The position numbers and the translations under genes are program-made. The notes beneath the pieces were generated by a model that did no database searches, had not been told where the DNA came from, and saw nothing but the letters and a program-made list of their open reading frames with translations. 64,000 nt of DNA from Emcibacter sp. (GTDB lineage: Bacteria; Pseudomonadota; Alphaproteobacteria; Sphingomonadales; Emcibacteraceae). Positions 43,212 to 51,408 of this stretch are shown here, one piece after another. How positions within the stretch are numbered: position 1 is the stretch's first letter; the number at the start of each line of letters is the position of its first letter. The stretch lies in the NCBI GenBank assembly GCA_021774785.1, contig JAJFIQ010000019.1, positions 124,001 to 188,000 of the forward strand, in the 5' to 3' direction.

Positions 43212-43350
43212 ATAAATAAAATGATTTAAGATCAATGGATTAGGGATGTTTTGTCACCATAACCTTGTAAAAAAGGCAGAGTTTGCCCGGTAATATTTTC
43301 CATCTTCCTATATTCCAATTGGTAGATATGCCTGTTATAGTAAAAAAATA

Positions 43351-43358
43351 TTAACCAT
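43351..43358. promoter_or_regulatory. CtrA half-site TTAACCAT upstream of fliL
   Basis: TTAACCAT followed by AATTAGG is close to a full TTAA-N7-TTAA site. It lies 118 bases before fliL, an early-class flagellar operon usually under CtrA. Confidence 0.4.
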
Positions 43359-43475
43359 AATTAGGGTGAGGGCCGTGAAAGAGGTAATTCCTAACGAGTT
43401 GTTAACAATAAGGATTTACATTTGGTCTATGAAACGGCATTTTGGTACCCCAATTAACAGGGGTGAGTTGGTATT

Positions 43476-44012
43476 ATGAGTGAAGAAAACGATTCTGAAG
43501 CGAATGAAGACGATCTCGCAGAAGGTTTGGAACAGAAAAAAACAAGCGGCAAGAAGATAATTATTATCGCCGCCGTGGCTATTATCGTTCTTGCCCTGGG
43601 CGGCGGGGCTGCATTCTATTTTATGTCCGGGGATGATACGGAACATGCAGCAGATCTGGAGCATGGTGGACAAGAAGCGGGTTTGGCGGATCAGGAGCCG
43701 ACAGAACTTTTATTTCTGGAACTGGATTCCATGCTGGTCAACCTTGATACAGCGGGTGGAAAACCAAAATATCTGAAGATCACCATAGCACTTGAGGTTG
43801 ACAAACAGGAATCTCTGGATGACCTCAATAAAAAAATGCCCCGCATAATTGACCAGTTCCAGACTTATTTGCGCCAATTACGGATAGAGGACCTGAACGG
43901 ATCAGCGGGCATGTTCCGGCTTAAGGAAGAATTGCTGATCAAGGTAAATGACGCGGTTTACCCTACCCGGGTGAATGATGTGTTGTTTAAAGAAATGCTG
44001 GTTAACGGATAA
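43476..44012 (+). CDS. fliL: Flagellar basal body protein FliL
   Basis: FliL surrounds the stator at the motor and supports torque. The 178-residue protein has an acidic N-terminus, one membrane segment (about residues 28-50), a periplasmic domain with FLELDSMLVNLDTAG and KYLKITIALEVD, and the C-terminal VNDVLFKEMLVNG. It leads an operon with fliM, a DUF6468 gene and motE. The CtrA-type octamer lies upstream. Confidence 0.93.
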   Translation: MSEENDSEANEDDLAEGLEQKKTSGKKIIIIAAVAIIVLALGGGAAFYFMSGDDTEHAADLEHGGQEAGLADQEPTELLFLELDSMLVNLDTAGGKPKYLKITIALEVDKQESLDDLNKKMPRIIDQFQTYLRQLRIEDLNGSAGMFRLKEELLIKVNDAVYPTRVNDVLFKEMLVNG

Positions 44013-44020
44013 CCCAAGTT

Positions 44021-45130
44021 ATGTCAGACGAAGAAGAAATTGATGATGATGCCGTTGCTGCCGAATGGGCCGCCATGGCAGAAGAAGGTGAAGATGAGGA
44101 GCCATCGGACGGCGACCTTGTAGATGGTGGCGAAGATGATATGGCCGCCGCTATGGCCGGGACTGACCGGGTTCTGGACCAGACTGAAATTGACAGCCTT
44201 CTGGGGTTTGACGGTGAAGACGATGATGTGGGATCAAAATCCGGCATTCAGGCCCTGATCAGCAGTGGCCTTGTGGCTTATGAACGTCTGCCCATGCTGG
44301 ATATTATCTTTGACCGTTACGTTCGGATGATGTCTACATCGCTCAGGAATTTTACCTCTGATAATTTTGAGGTTTCCATTGATAACATGACTTCGATCAG
44401 GTTCGGGGATTATCTGAATTCTATACCCTTGCCTGCTATGTTGGCGGTTTTCCATGTAGAGGAATGGGATAACTATGGGCTAATCACTATTGACAGTAAT
44501 CTCATTTATTCCATAGTGGATGCCCTGCTCGGCGGGCGGCGTGGAACGGCTCCCATGCGTATTGAAGGTCGGCCCTATACCACTATTGAACATACGCTGG
44601 TCCAGGAAATGCTGAGCGTGATGCTGAAAGATCTCTGCGACGCGTTTGAACCTATCAGTAAGGTGACTTTCAAACTGGACCGGTTAGAGACCAACCCGCG
44701 CTTTGCCACCATTGCCCAGCCGACAAATGCGGCTCTTCTTATCAAGATGCGTGCCGATATGGAAGATAGGGGCGGCCGCATGGAGCTGGTACTGCCCTAT
44801 GCAACATTAGAGCCAGTTCGTGAGTTGTTACTGCAACGTTTCATGGGGGAAAAATTTGGCCGTGATTCCATTTGGGAAACCCATCTGGTGAGAGAGCTTT
44901 TTAATACGGATGTTAATCTGGAAGTCATTCTGGATGAACATAGCATGACTTTAGGTGAAGTATTAGGCATGGAAGTCGGTCAGACATTGATGTTAGGTGC
45001 CCAGGCCGAGAGTGAAGTGGAAGTTCGCTGCGGTGGTATTCCCATGATGACAGGGCGGGTTGGTAAACTAGGACAGCATGTGGCCATCAAAATAGAAAAA
45101 GACCTTAAGAAAAATAGTGGAGCTGTCTGA
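44021..45130 (+). CDS. fliM: Flagellar motor switch protein FliM
   Basis: FliM forms the C-ring and binds CheY-P to set rotation. The 369-residue protein has a CheY-binding DQTEIDSLLGF near residue 60, preceded by a long acidic extension rich in Glu and Asp (about residues 2-45) that is unusual in length. The core has RLPMLDIIFDRYVRMM and the C-terminal SpoA domain has TLGEVLGMEVGQTLML. The ribosome site is weak, so coupling to fliL (eight-base gap) is likely. Confidence 0.95.
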   Translation: MSDEEEIDDDAVAAEWAAMAEEGEDEEPSDGDLVDGGEDDMAAAMAGTDRVLDQTEIDSLLGFDGEDDDVGSKSGIQALISSGLVAYERLPMLDIIFDRYVRMMSTSLRNFTSDNFEVSIDNMTSIRFGDYLNSIPLPAMLAVFHVEEWDNYGLITIDSNLIYSIVDALLGGRRGTAPMRIEGRPYTTIEHTLVQEMLSVMLKDLCDAFEPISKVTFKLDRLETNPRFATIAQPTNAALLIKMRADMEDRGGRMELVLPYATLEPVRELLLQRFMGEKFGRDSIWETHLVRELFNTDVNLEVILDEHSMTLGEVLGMEVGQTLMLGAQAESEVEVRCGGIPMMTGRVGKLGQHVAIKIEKDLKKNSGAV

Positions 45131-45131
45131 A

Positions 45132-45536
45132 ATGGAATTAATGCTTGATATTGTCATTATTGTTTTGATTGCAATTATGATTGGTTATTCGGTAGTTTTG
45201 AATATTAAGCTTAAAACTTTTCGTGACGCTCAAAATGAAATGGCCACACTGGTTGTGCAATTGAATGATGCAGTATCACGCGCGCAATCAAGTGTTGAGA
45301 CATTGAAGAAAGCGGCCCTGATTGAGGAAACTCGCCTTAAGGAACTGGTCATTAAGTCACGTCAGTTAGCCGATGAGCTAGAGATTATTACCCAGAGTGG
45401 TTCAAACCTGGCAGATCGTATTGAACAAGGGCTTGTCCCAGCACAAAATGTACCGGAACATGAAGAATTTGCCGAAGAAGGTGAAGAATATGAAGAAGAT
45501 AATGAAATGCTGGAAACCCTGAAAAAGGTTAGATAA
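45132..45536 (+). CDS. DUF6468-type flagellar-cluster membrane protein
   Basis: A 134-residue protein with one N-terminal membrane segment (residues about 3-23), a coiled-coil (about 28-95) and an acidic Glu-rich tail. It matches the DUF6468 type found after fliM in alphaproteobacterial flagellar clusters; no function is established. The ATG at 45132, ten bases after GGAG, is favoured over the GTG at 45117 that overlaps fliM. It is followed by motE after 31 bases. Confidence 0.75.
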   Translation: MELMLDIVIIVLIAIMIGYSVVLNIKLKTFRDAQNEMATLVVQLNDAVSRAQSSVETLKKAALIEETRLKELVIKSRQLADELEIITQSGSNLADRIEQGLVPAQNVPEHEEFAEEGEEYEEDNEMLETLKKVR

Positions 45537-45567
45537 CTGTATTTCATATCGTATTGAAGGAAAGATT

Positions 45568-46188
45568 ATGACTAAAAAAATTCGGTTTTTACCCTTGTCC
45601 ATCGTTATCATGTCAATGGTGCTTGGGGTTAAGGTTGTTGATTTTTCTTTCGGCGTAGAAGTAGCATTAGCCCAAAATGTTATAGAGCCGCAGACTGATA
45701 AAAAAGCAGTTGAAAATGCAGATGAGGATACTGTCACAAAAGATATAACGCCCGCGCAACTCAGCAGTATTCCTACCCGTAAGGAAATTGAATATCTGCA
45801 AAAACTTACAAAACGCCGGGAGGAGCTTGATCGCCGTTCACGTGAACTGGATGACCGTGAAAAAGTATTGACAGCCGTAGAGTTACGCATTGTTGAGCGA
45901 ACAGAATCCCTGAAAAAAATACAAAAAACCATTGATGCATCGCTGGCAAAGCATGCTGCCCGGGAAAAGGCTCAGTTGGAAAGTTTGGTCAAAATCTATT
46001 CCGCTATGAAACCGAAACAGGCTGCACAGATTTTCAATAATCTTGACGAGGAAGTCTTGATTGCAATAGTTGAAAATATGAAAGAAAAAAAAATGGGGGC
46101 CATTCTCGCCCAAATGAATCTGAATAAAGCAAAAAAATTAACTGTCAGCCTTGCCACCAAGGAAAAATTACCAAAAATTGAGGGCTGA
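45568..46188 (+). CDS. motE: MotE-like protein (MgtE N-terminal fold)
   Basis: This 206-residue protein has an N-terminal signal or anchor segment (residues about 7-35), a coiled coil (about 75-120), and a C-terminal MgtE_N-type helical domain (KIYSAMKPKQAAQIFNNLDEEVLIAIVENM). MotE is a periplasmic chaperone for MotC in Sinorhizobium, and such genes follow fliM in many alphaproteobacteria. A good terminator lies just after it, closing the fliL operon. Confidence 0.78.
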   Translation: MTKKIRFLPLSIVIMSMVLGVKVVDFSFGVEVALAQNVIEPQTDKKAVENADEDTVTKDITPAQLSSIPTRKEIEYLQKLTKRREELDRRSRELDDREKVLTAVELRIVERTESLKKIQKTIDASLAKHAAREKAQLESLVKIYSAMKPKQAAQIFNNLDEEVLIAIVENMKEKKMGAILAQMNLNKAKKLTVSLATKEKLPKIEG

Positions 46189-46200
46189 TACCTAAGTATT

Positions 46201-46223
46201 AATTTCCTGACCGGAAATTTTTT
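46201..46223 (+). terminator. Terminator of the fliL-fliM-motE operon
   Basis: AATTTCC-TGACC-GGAAATT is a perfect seven-base stem followed by TTTT, 13 bases after the motE stop. Confidence 0.7.
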
Positions 46224-46313
46224 CTTCATGTATTAAAGGGTTTACCAGCTATTAACATCTCGAAGCTATACTTTGCCCTGAGATTTTATACTGAGTAACA
46301 ATATGAGCAGAAA

Positions 46314-46958
46314 ATGCGATTAAATATGGTTTCACTGGAAGACAGAATTGAACGCATCCGAAAAAAAATGGGTGATAAGGTCGAGGTCTCCGAAATTACG
46401 TCAATCGTTGGAGAGGTAATGGGGTCGCTTGAAGGTGATTTTGATTTGCAGGAAGTGCATTTTCAGGATGAGCTGAGGGCTTTGCTGAGCTATATTGAGC
46501 AATCCAAGGCAGACCTGTCCGGTATTCATCCTAAGCACCTAAGCGAAAATAAAATTCCCGAAGCAAGTAATCAATTGGATCAGGTGGTTGCTGCAACAGA
46601 GGAAGCCGCCACCAAAATTATGGATTCTGCTGAAGAAATTTCTGAACTAGCTGATACGCTAGAGGGAGAGGCCGCTGAAAAGCTGATGAATATCTCAATG
46701 AATATTTTTGAGGCGTCCAGCTTTCAGGATATTACGGGTCAACGTGTGACAAAGGTCGTTAACACATTGAAATATCTTGAAGAAAAATTGACACTCCTAG
46801 CCGATGCCATCGGCGATACAGATTCTCATATTAAGGATGTAGACGGTACGGAAGATGTTTGCCCGGAAAGTGATCAGAATTTGTTACAAGGACCACAATG
46901 TACCACTACTGGCAATGATCAAGACGATATTGATGCCCTATTTGACAGCTTTGATTGA
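46314..46958 (+). CDS. cheZ: Protein phosphatase CheZ
   Basis: The 214-residue helical protein has the CheZ core ASSFQDITGQRVTKVVNTLKY (with the catalytic Gln in the DITGQR loop near residue 141) and a C-terminal DDIDALFDSFD, the CheY-P-binding tail. CheZ removes phosphate from CheY to end signalling. It is followed by motB-like genes. The ATG at 46314 is used; an ATG at 46326 is also possible. Confidence 0.9.
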   Translation: MRLNMVSLEDRIERIRKKMGDKVEVSEITSIVGEVMGSLEGDFDLQEVHFQDELRALLSYIEQSKADLSGIHPKHLSENKIPEASNQLDQVVAATEEAATKIMDSAEEISELADTLEGEAAEKLMNISMNIFEASSFQDITGQRVTKVVNTLKYLEEKLTLLADAIGDTDSHIKDVDGTEDVCPESDQNLLQGPQCTTTGNDQDDIDALFDSFD

Positions 46959-46993
46959 TTGTAGACGCAAATTTGTATAGGCTCGGGGAGATT

Positions 46994-47001
46994 ATGGTTA
47001 A
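46994..47001. promoter_or_regulatory. CtrA half-site ATGGTTAA upstream of motB-like gene
   Basis: ATGGTTAA lies 31 bases before the first motB-like start. The same octamer recurs upstream of other motility and signalling genes here. Confidence 0.35.
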
Positions 47002-47031
47002 TATCTACGATAGCCCAAGAAACCCAATCAG

Positions 47032-47802
47032 ATGAATAATATCACTGGCAGAACAGGGGCATTTGACCCCACCGAAAATACAAAGAAAAAATCCGACGAT
47101 ACAACAGGACTTTTTGTTTCTTTATATTTGATCGTGCTGGCCTTTTTCGTGGTCATGAATTCAATTTCCAACCAAGATCAGAATAAAGTCAATGCGGCGA
47201 CAGAGAGTGTTACGCGTGCCTTTAGCAACCCTTACGAACCGGAGGCAGATTTTGTCGATGTATCGGCTAATGAGAAAGCCTTAACCCCAAATGATGAATT
47301 TTATGATCAGATATTGGGCGTTTTTGCGTCATTGGTTGGGTTCGAGGGTAAATTCCCAACCAAGGGTGGGGATGTGGTGAAGGTGAAATTTAAAACCAGT
47401 AATTTGTTTGAGGATGATTCCCGAGAATTTCGCCCGGAACAACAAGCATTTTTAAAACAGTTATCAGGTTACTTGGCCGGTGGTCGCGATAGTGAAAAAC
47501 GGGAAATTGATATTGTAATTTATTCAGGAAAAGTCCTGCCCAGCGGCCCTAGATACTGGGAAGATATTAATATTTTAAGGGCAGGGGCCTTTGCATCACA
47601 GCTTGAAAAAATGGGGGTGCCGGGAAATAAACTATCCATAGGGATGGTAAAGGGAGAAGAAGACCGGATGGTTGTGACATTTTACAACCGTGAACGACTG
47701 AGCGCGGTTCAGGAATTAACCGGCCATGGAACAGAAAAATTACCGGTTCCAGAAATTAAGAAAATTATCATTGAGAATATTGATGGAGGGGGCGGATCAT
47801 GA
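47032..47802 (+). CDS. MotB-like protein lacking the ion-binding aspartate
   Basis: A 256-residue protein with an N-terminal membrane segment (residues about 26-46, TGLFVSLYLIVLAFFVVMNS) and a periplasmic OmpA-like domain. At the position of the MotB proton-binding Asp, it has Ser30 (FVSLYL against FADLLA in the next gene). The OmpA-like part retains RYWEDINILRAGAFASQLEKMG but lacks the usual TD motif. It may pair with the following MotB-like protein or act as a structural subunit. The two genes overlap by four bases. Confidence 0.7.
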   Translation: MNNITGRTGAFDPTENTKKKSDDTTGLFVSLYLIVLAFFVVMNSISNQDQNKVNAATESVTRAFSNPYEPEADFVDVSANEKALTPNDEFYDQILGVFASLVGFEGKFPTKGGDVVKVKFKTSNLFEDDSREFRPEQQAFLKQLSGYLAGGRDSEKREIDIVIYSGKVLPSGPRYWEDINILRAGAFASQLEKMGVPGNKLSIGMVKGEEDRMVVTFYNRERLSAVQELTGHGTEKLPVPEIKKIIIENIDGGGGS

Positions 47803-48539
47803 TGCTTTCTCTTGATAAATCTGAAGATGAAAAAGTTGGTGAAAGCTGGCTGATTATTTTTGCTGATCTGCTGGCATTATTATTAACCTTCTTTGTATTG
47901 ATGTTTTCCATGAGTTCGGTACAGGTATCCAAATGGCAAGCGGTCGTGGAATCTTTAAGCGAAAACCTCAACCCGAGCCGGGCGCAAATTCAGGAAGAAA
48001 ACTGGCAAAATATAGAAGCCGCCATGGTGGAACAGAAAGAAGCCCTAAGCTTAATTTATCTGAAAAAAATATTTGAGGATAAACTGCAATATGATCCCAT
48101 ATTACGGCGCAGCAGCGTAACCTTACTGGATGACCGGCTGGCGGTTACACTACCTGCTGACCTTATTTTCGAAAAAGGCCAGTCTGAATTCTCTATGGAT
48201 GCCTATAAATCCATGCAGGAGCTAGGGGCGTCTTTGCAATCTATCCATAATAAAATTACGGTGGTTGGCCATACGGATCTGGAGCCGACCAGTGGTCGCT
48301 ATTATCCGACAAATTGGGAATTGTCTTTGGTGCGTGCCATATCTGTGGCTAAACTTATTGAGCAGGCGGGATATACGCAGAATATTGAAACTTTTGGTAA
48401 TGGGTCATCCCGTTTTGATGAACTTGATGAGAATATTCCTCTGGATGGTCGCTATTTATTGGCACGACGGGTTGATATTTTTATTCATCGGGAAGACAGG
48501 GATCAGCTACAGACAAAACGGAAAAATGTAAATGAATAG
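47799..48539 (+). CDS. motB: Flagellar motor protein MotB
   Basis: The 246-residue protein has the MotB plug-and-TM pattern FADLLALLLTFFVLMFSMS with Asp23 in the position of the proton-binding Asp32 of E. coli MotB, and a C-terminal peptidoglycan-binding domain with VVGHTD, SNWELS-like TNWELSLVRA, and GNGSSRF. It should form the stator with MotA, which is not encoded in this window. It overlaps the upstream MotB-like gene and the downstream TPR gene (eight bases). Confidence 0.85.
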   Translation: MMLSLDKSEDEKVGESWLIIFADLLALLLTFFVLMFSMSSVQVSKWQAVVESLSENLNPSRAQIQEENWQNIEAAMVEQKEALSLIYLKKIFEDKLQYDPILRRSSVTLLDDRLAVTLPADLIFEKGQSEFSMDAYKSMQELGASLQSIHNKITVVGHTDLEPTSGRYYPTNWELSLVRAISVAKLIEQAGYTQNIETFGNGSSRFDELDENIPLDGRYLLARRVDIFIHREDRDQLQTKRKNVNE

Positions 48540-51408
48540 AGTATCCGGTATATTATGGCATCTCGTCTTATTTTTTGCTGTTGTCACAAGTCCTATGCGC
48601 GCGATGGCACAGGAAGTGATAGATGTGCGCAATGGTGATCACCCGACCTTTAGCCGAATTGTGTTTGATTGGCAGGAAGTGGTATCCTATACACCAAATT
48701 TAAGTGGAGACAGGCTTGAGATTACTTTTGATAAAGCCAGTACTCCGAACTGGAATACCCTTCTTCTTGAATCGATGAAATATATAGAGCAGCCTGAATA
48801 TCGCATTGAAGGGCAAAGTCTGATTGTTACCTTGAAAGTAACAAAGGCGAGCGAGTTAAAGCATTTTCGTATCGGAACAAAAATTGTTTTCGATGTTATT
48901 GGGAATGATGAGAATTCTGCATCTTTCGTGGCGACATCTGTCACAAGGAAGCCAATTATTTCTGTTGATACAGAAGCGGTAGAGCAAATTGTCACCAAAC
49001 CAAGACGTCAAATATTACCAGATAATGGTGAATTAAAATTAACCGTTGACCGGAAGTGGGACAACGTCAGGCTAAGTTATCAATGGAATGAAAATGTACG
49101 TGCGGCTATCTTTATACGCCATAACTATTTGTGGGTGGTATTTGAAGGTAAAAAAATCGTTGATCAATCTGAGTTGGATCGGTTTCTTGGGCAACGGATA
49201 TTATCAGTGCGTCAGCTTGACCATCCAACGATGACAATTCTTATGTATGATGTGATACCGGCGCAAAATGTAAAAAGTCAGCGGGTTGATGCTGAGTGGA
49301 TTATCGATCTGAAAAATTCCCCAATTGCACCGACTGTTCCTATTCAGACCAGTCATCAGCGCGCCGCAGGAAACAAGGGTGAAAATTTCTTCTTCTCTGT
49401 GGAAGATACGGGTCCAGTACTTGTGTTAGACGACCCGGTAATTGGCGATTCTTTAGCAATTATACCGGTTATGGAATCGTCTCAAGGTGTATTACAAACC
49501 CAAAAATTTACAGAATTTGTATCACAGGCCACGGCACAGGGCATAGCCGTACAATTGATAGCCGATGACTTGAATATTTTGAAATACAGCAACGGCGTAA
49601 GTGTTGCGGCCGATGGTGGCCTTGCGCTTTCGCGTAGCCAGCTTTCCAGTAAACTCGACATGATTGAGGACGCTGATCAGGAATTGGGGAATAGCGAGAA
49701 ATTGGTGGATTTTTCCGCGTGGGAAAAGGGACCGCTTGGTGATGGGGATTATCATGCCAACAAGCATGAACTGCTATACTTGCTGTCCAACTCTACCGAT
49801 ACCAACCGCAGTGAGCGACGATGGAAACTTGCAAAATTTTATCTGGCGAATGGCCGAACGAGAGAGGCCTTCGGGGTGCTTAATGTGATGCTAGATGGTT
49901 CGCCCAGACTGATTGATAATCCAGAATTCAGAACTGTTCTCGGTGTCGCTAATATCCTGATGCGTCGCTTTGGAGAAGGAACGAAACTTCTGAATCACAA
50001 GTCGTTGATTTCCGAAAGGGATGTATACTTGTGGCGTGCAGTGGCGGAAAGTGCCATGGGCAATCATAAAAAGGCTTTTGAAAGCTATAAAAAGGGCTCG
50101 GATATTTTATCCCTGCATGATCAGGATAATCAAGTTCGCTTCCTGTTTGCGGCAATCCATTCTGCCTATGAGCTGGGTGATAAGGATTTTGTAGAATTCA
50201 GCCTGTCATTTTTGCAGAAATTGCCCCTTACTGCGGCACAACTGACGGAAGTGGGCTATTGGCAGGCTTTGCTGGAGAGGGATAACGGCAATCTGCTACA
50301 GGCAGAAGATACGCTTCAGGGGCTCGTAAGGCTAGGGGCGCGCCAGACAGCGGCGCGGGCTAAGTTTGACCTGATCAATATGGAATTAAAAGCTAAAAAA
50401 ATAGATGCCATAGAGGCCGTGGATCAGCTTGAAAAACTGCGTTTTGCATGGCGTGGCGATAATTTTGAGTTGGACCTGTTGTCACGGCTCGGGGACATCT
50501 ATGTACAACAGAATGAATATAATACCGGACTTCAAACATTGAAACTTGCCGTTACATTTTTTGATGGTTCAAAGAAGACAGCAGAACTTACCCGGCAAAT
50601 GAGCAAAATATATAGTGACTTGTTTTTAAATGGGGGGGCCAGCATCTTGTCGCCCGTAAAAGCCGTAGCGCTTTATTCAGAATTTCAGGAACTTATCCCG
50701 CTAGGCAAAGATGGTGATACCATGACCCGGCGACTTGCTGATAGACTGGTGTCATTAGACCTGCTGGAAGAGGCCGCAGAACTTTTAAATCATCAAATTA
50801 AATTCCGACTTAAAGGCAGCGCACAATCTGTAGTAGCTAGTCGGCTGGCTATGGTTTACCTACTGGATTCCAAGCCGGAAGAGGCTTTGAACATCTTGCG
50901 GGCAACCCGGGATTCACAAACGCCTGATGATGTGCAGAATCGTCGCCGGATGATTGAAGGACGCACGTTAATAGAACTTGATCGTTATGAAGAAGCCGAG
51001 GTGCTGATCGAAGAATATAAAACCGGAGAAGCGGAAGATATGCGTTCAGATATATATTGGAAGTCTGAAAACTGGGCAAAATATATCACTCATAAAAACC
51101 GCATGTTAGGTAACCGTTATCAGGATAATCTGGGTCTTAGTGCTGCGGAACGTCTGGCGATACTTCGCTTATCTGTTGCCTATGTGATCAGTGATGACAG
51201 GGCGGGGGTCAAGGACTTGCGCAATAAATATAAAGCCCATATGGATAATGGTTTATATGGCGACACCTTCGAGGTGATAACGGCGGAAAGGCAATTGACT
51301 GATTTGAATGTGAGCCGCCTGACCAGCTCAATTGCCAGTGTTTCCAAGCTTGAAACTTTCATGCAATCCTATAAAGCAGAATTTTCCGGCGAAGCTGTGC
51401 AAAATTAG
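48532..51408 (+). CDS. Large periplasmic TPR protein with AMIN-like N-terminus
   Basis: A 958-residue precursor with a signal peptide (residues about 5-26). Residues 30-125 (VIDVRNGDHPTFSRIVFDW) resemble an AMIN domain, which binds peptidoglycan or secretin. A second such unit may follow at 160-260. From about residue 410 onward are TPR-like helical repeats. It overlaps the motB gene, so it is co-translated with the stator genes and may organise or stabilise stators in the wall. No named homologue was recognised. Confidence 0.7.
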   Translation: MNRVSGILWHLVLFFAVVTSPMRAMAQEVIDVRNGDHPTFSRIVFDWQEVVSYTPNLSGDRLEITFDKASTPNWNTLLLESMKYIEQPEYRIEGQSLIVTLKVTKASELKHFRIGTKIVFDVIGNDENSASFVATSVTRKPIISVDTEAVEQIVTKPRRQILPDNGELKLTVDRKWDNVRLSYQWNENVRAAIFIRHNYLWVVFEGKKIVDQSELDRFLGQRILSVRQLDHPTMTILMYDVIPAQNVKSQRVDAEWIIDLKNSPIAPTVPIQTSHQRAAGNKGENFFFSVEDTGPVLVLDDPVIGDSLAIIPVMESSQGVLQTQKFTEFVSQATAQGIAVQLIADDLNILKYSNGVSVAADGGLALSRSQLSSKLDMIEDADQELGNSEKLVDFSAWEKGPLGDGDYHANKHELLYLLSNSTDTNRSERRWKLAKFYLANGRTREAFGVLNVMLDGSPRLIDNPEFRTVLGVANILMRRFGEGTKLLNHKSLISERDVYLWRAVAESAMGNHKKAFESYKKGSDILSLHDQDNQVRFLFAAIHSAYELGDKDFVEFSLSFLQKLPLTAAQLTEVGYWQALLERDNGNLLQAEDTLQGLVRLGARQTAARAKFDLINMELKAKKIDAIEAVDQLEKLRFAWRGDNFELDLLSRLGDIYVQQNEYNTGLQTLKLAVTFFDGSKKTAELTRQMSKIYSDLFLNGGASILSPVKAVALYSEFQELIPLGKDGDTMTRRLADRLVSLDLLEEAAELLNHQIKFRLKGSAQSVVASRLAMVYLLDSKPEEALNILRATRDSQTPDDVQNRRRMIEGRTLIELDRYEEAEVLIEEYKTGEAEDMRSDIYWKSENWAKYITHKNRMLGNRYQDNLGLSAAERLAILRLSVAYVISDDRAGVKDLRNKYKAHMDNGLYGDTFEVITAERQLTDLNVSRLTSSIASVSKLETFMQSYKAEFSGEAVQN

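Larger units (their letters stand above)
43153..43475. other. Divergent flgF / fliL control region
   Basis: The 323 bases between the divergent flgF and fliL genes hold the sigma-54 element for flgF (43196-43211) and a TTAACCAT octamer for CtrA (43351-43358). A GGCA/TGCC hairpin with T6 on the minus strand (near 43274-43300) is weak. No ORF is supported. Confidence 0.5.
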
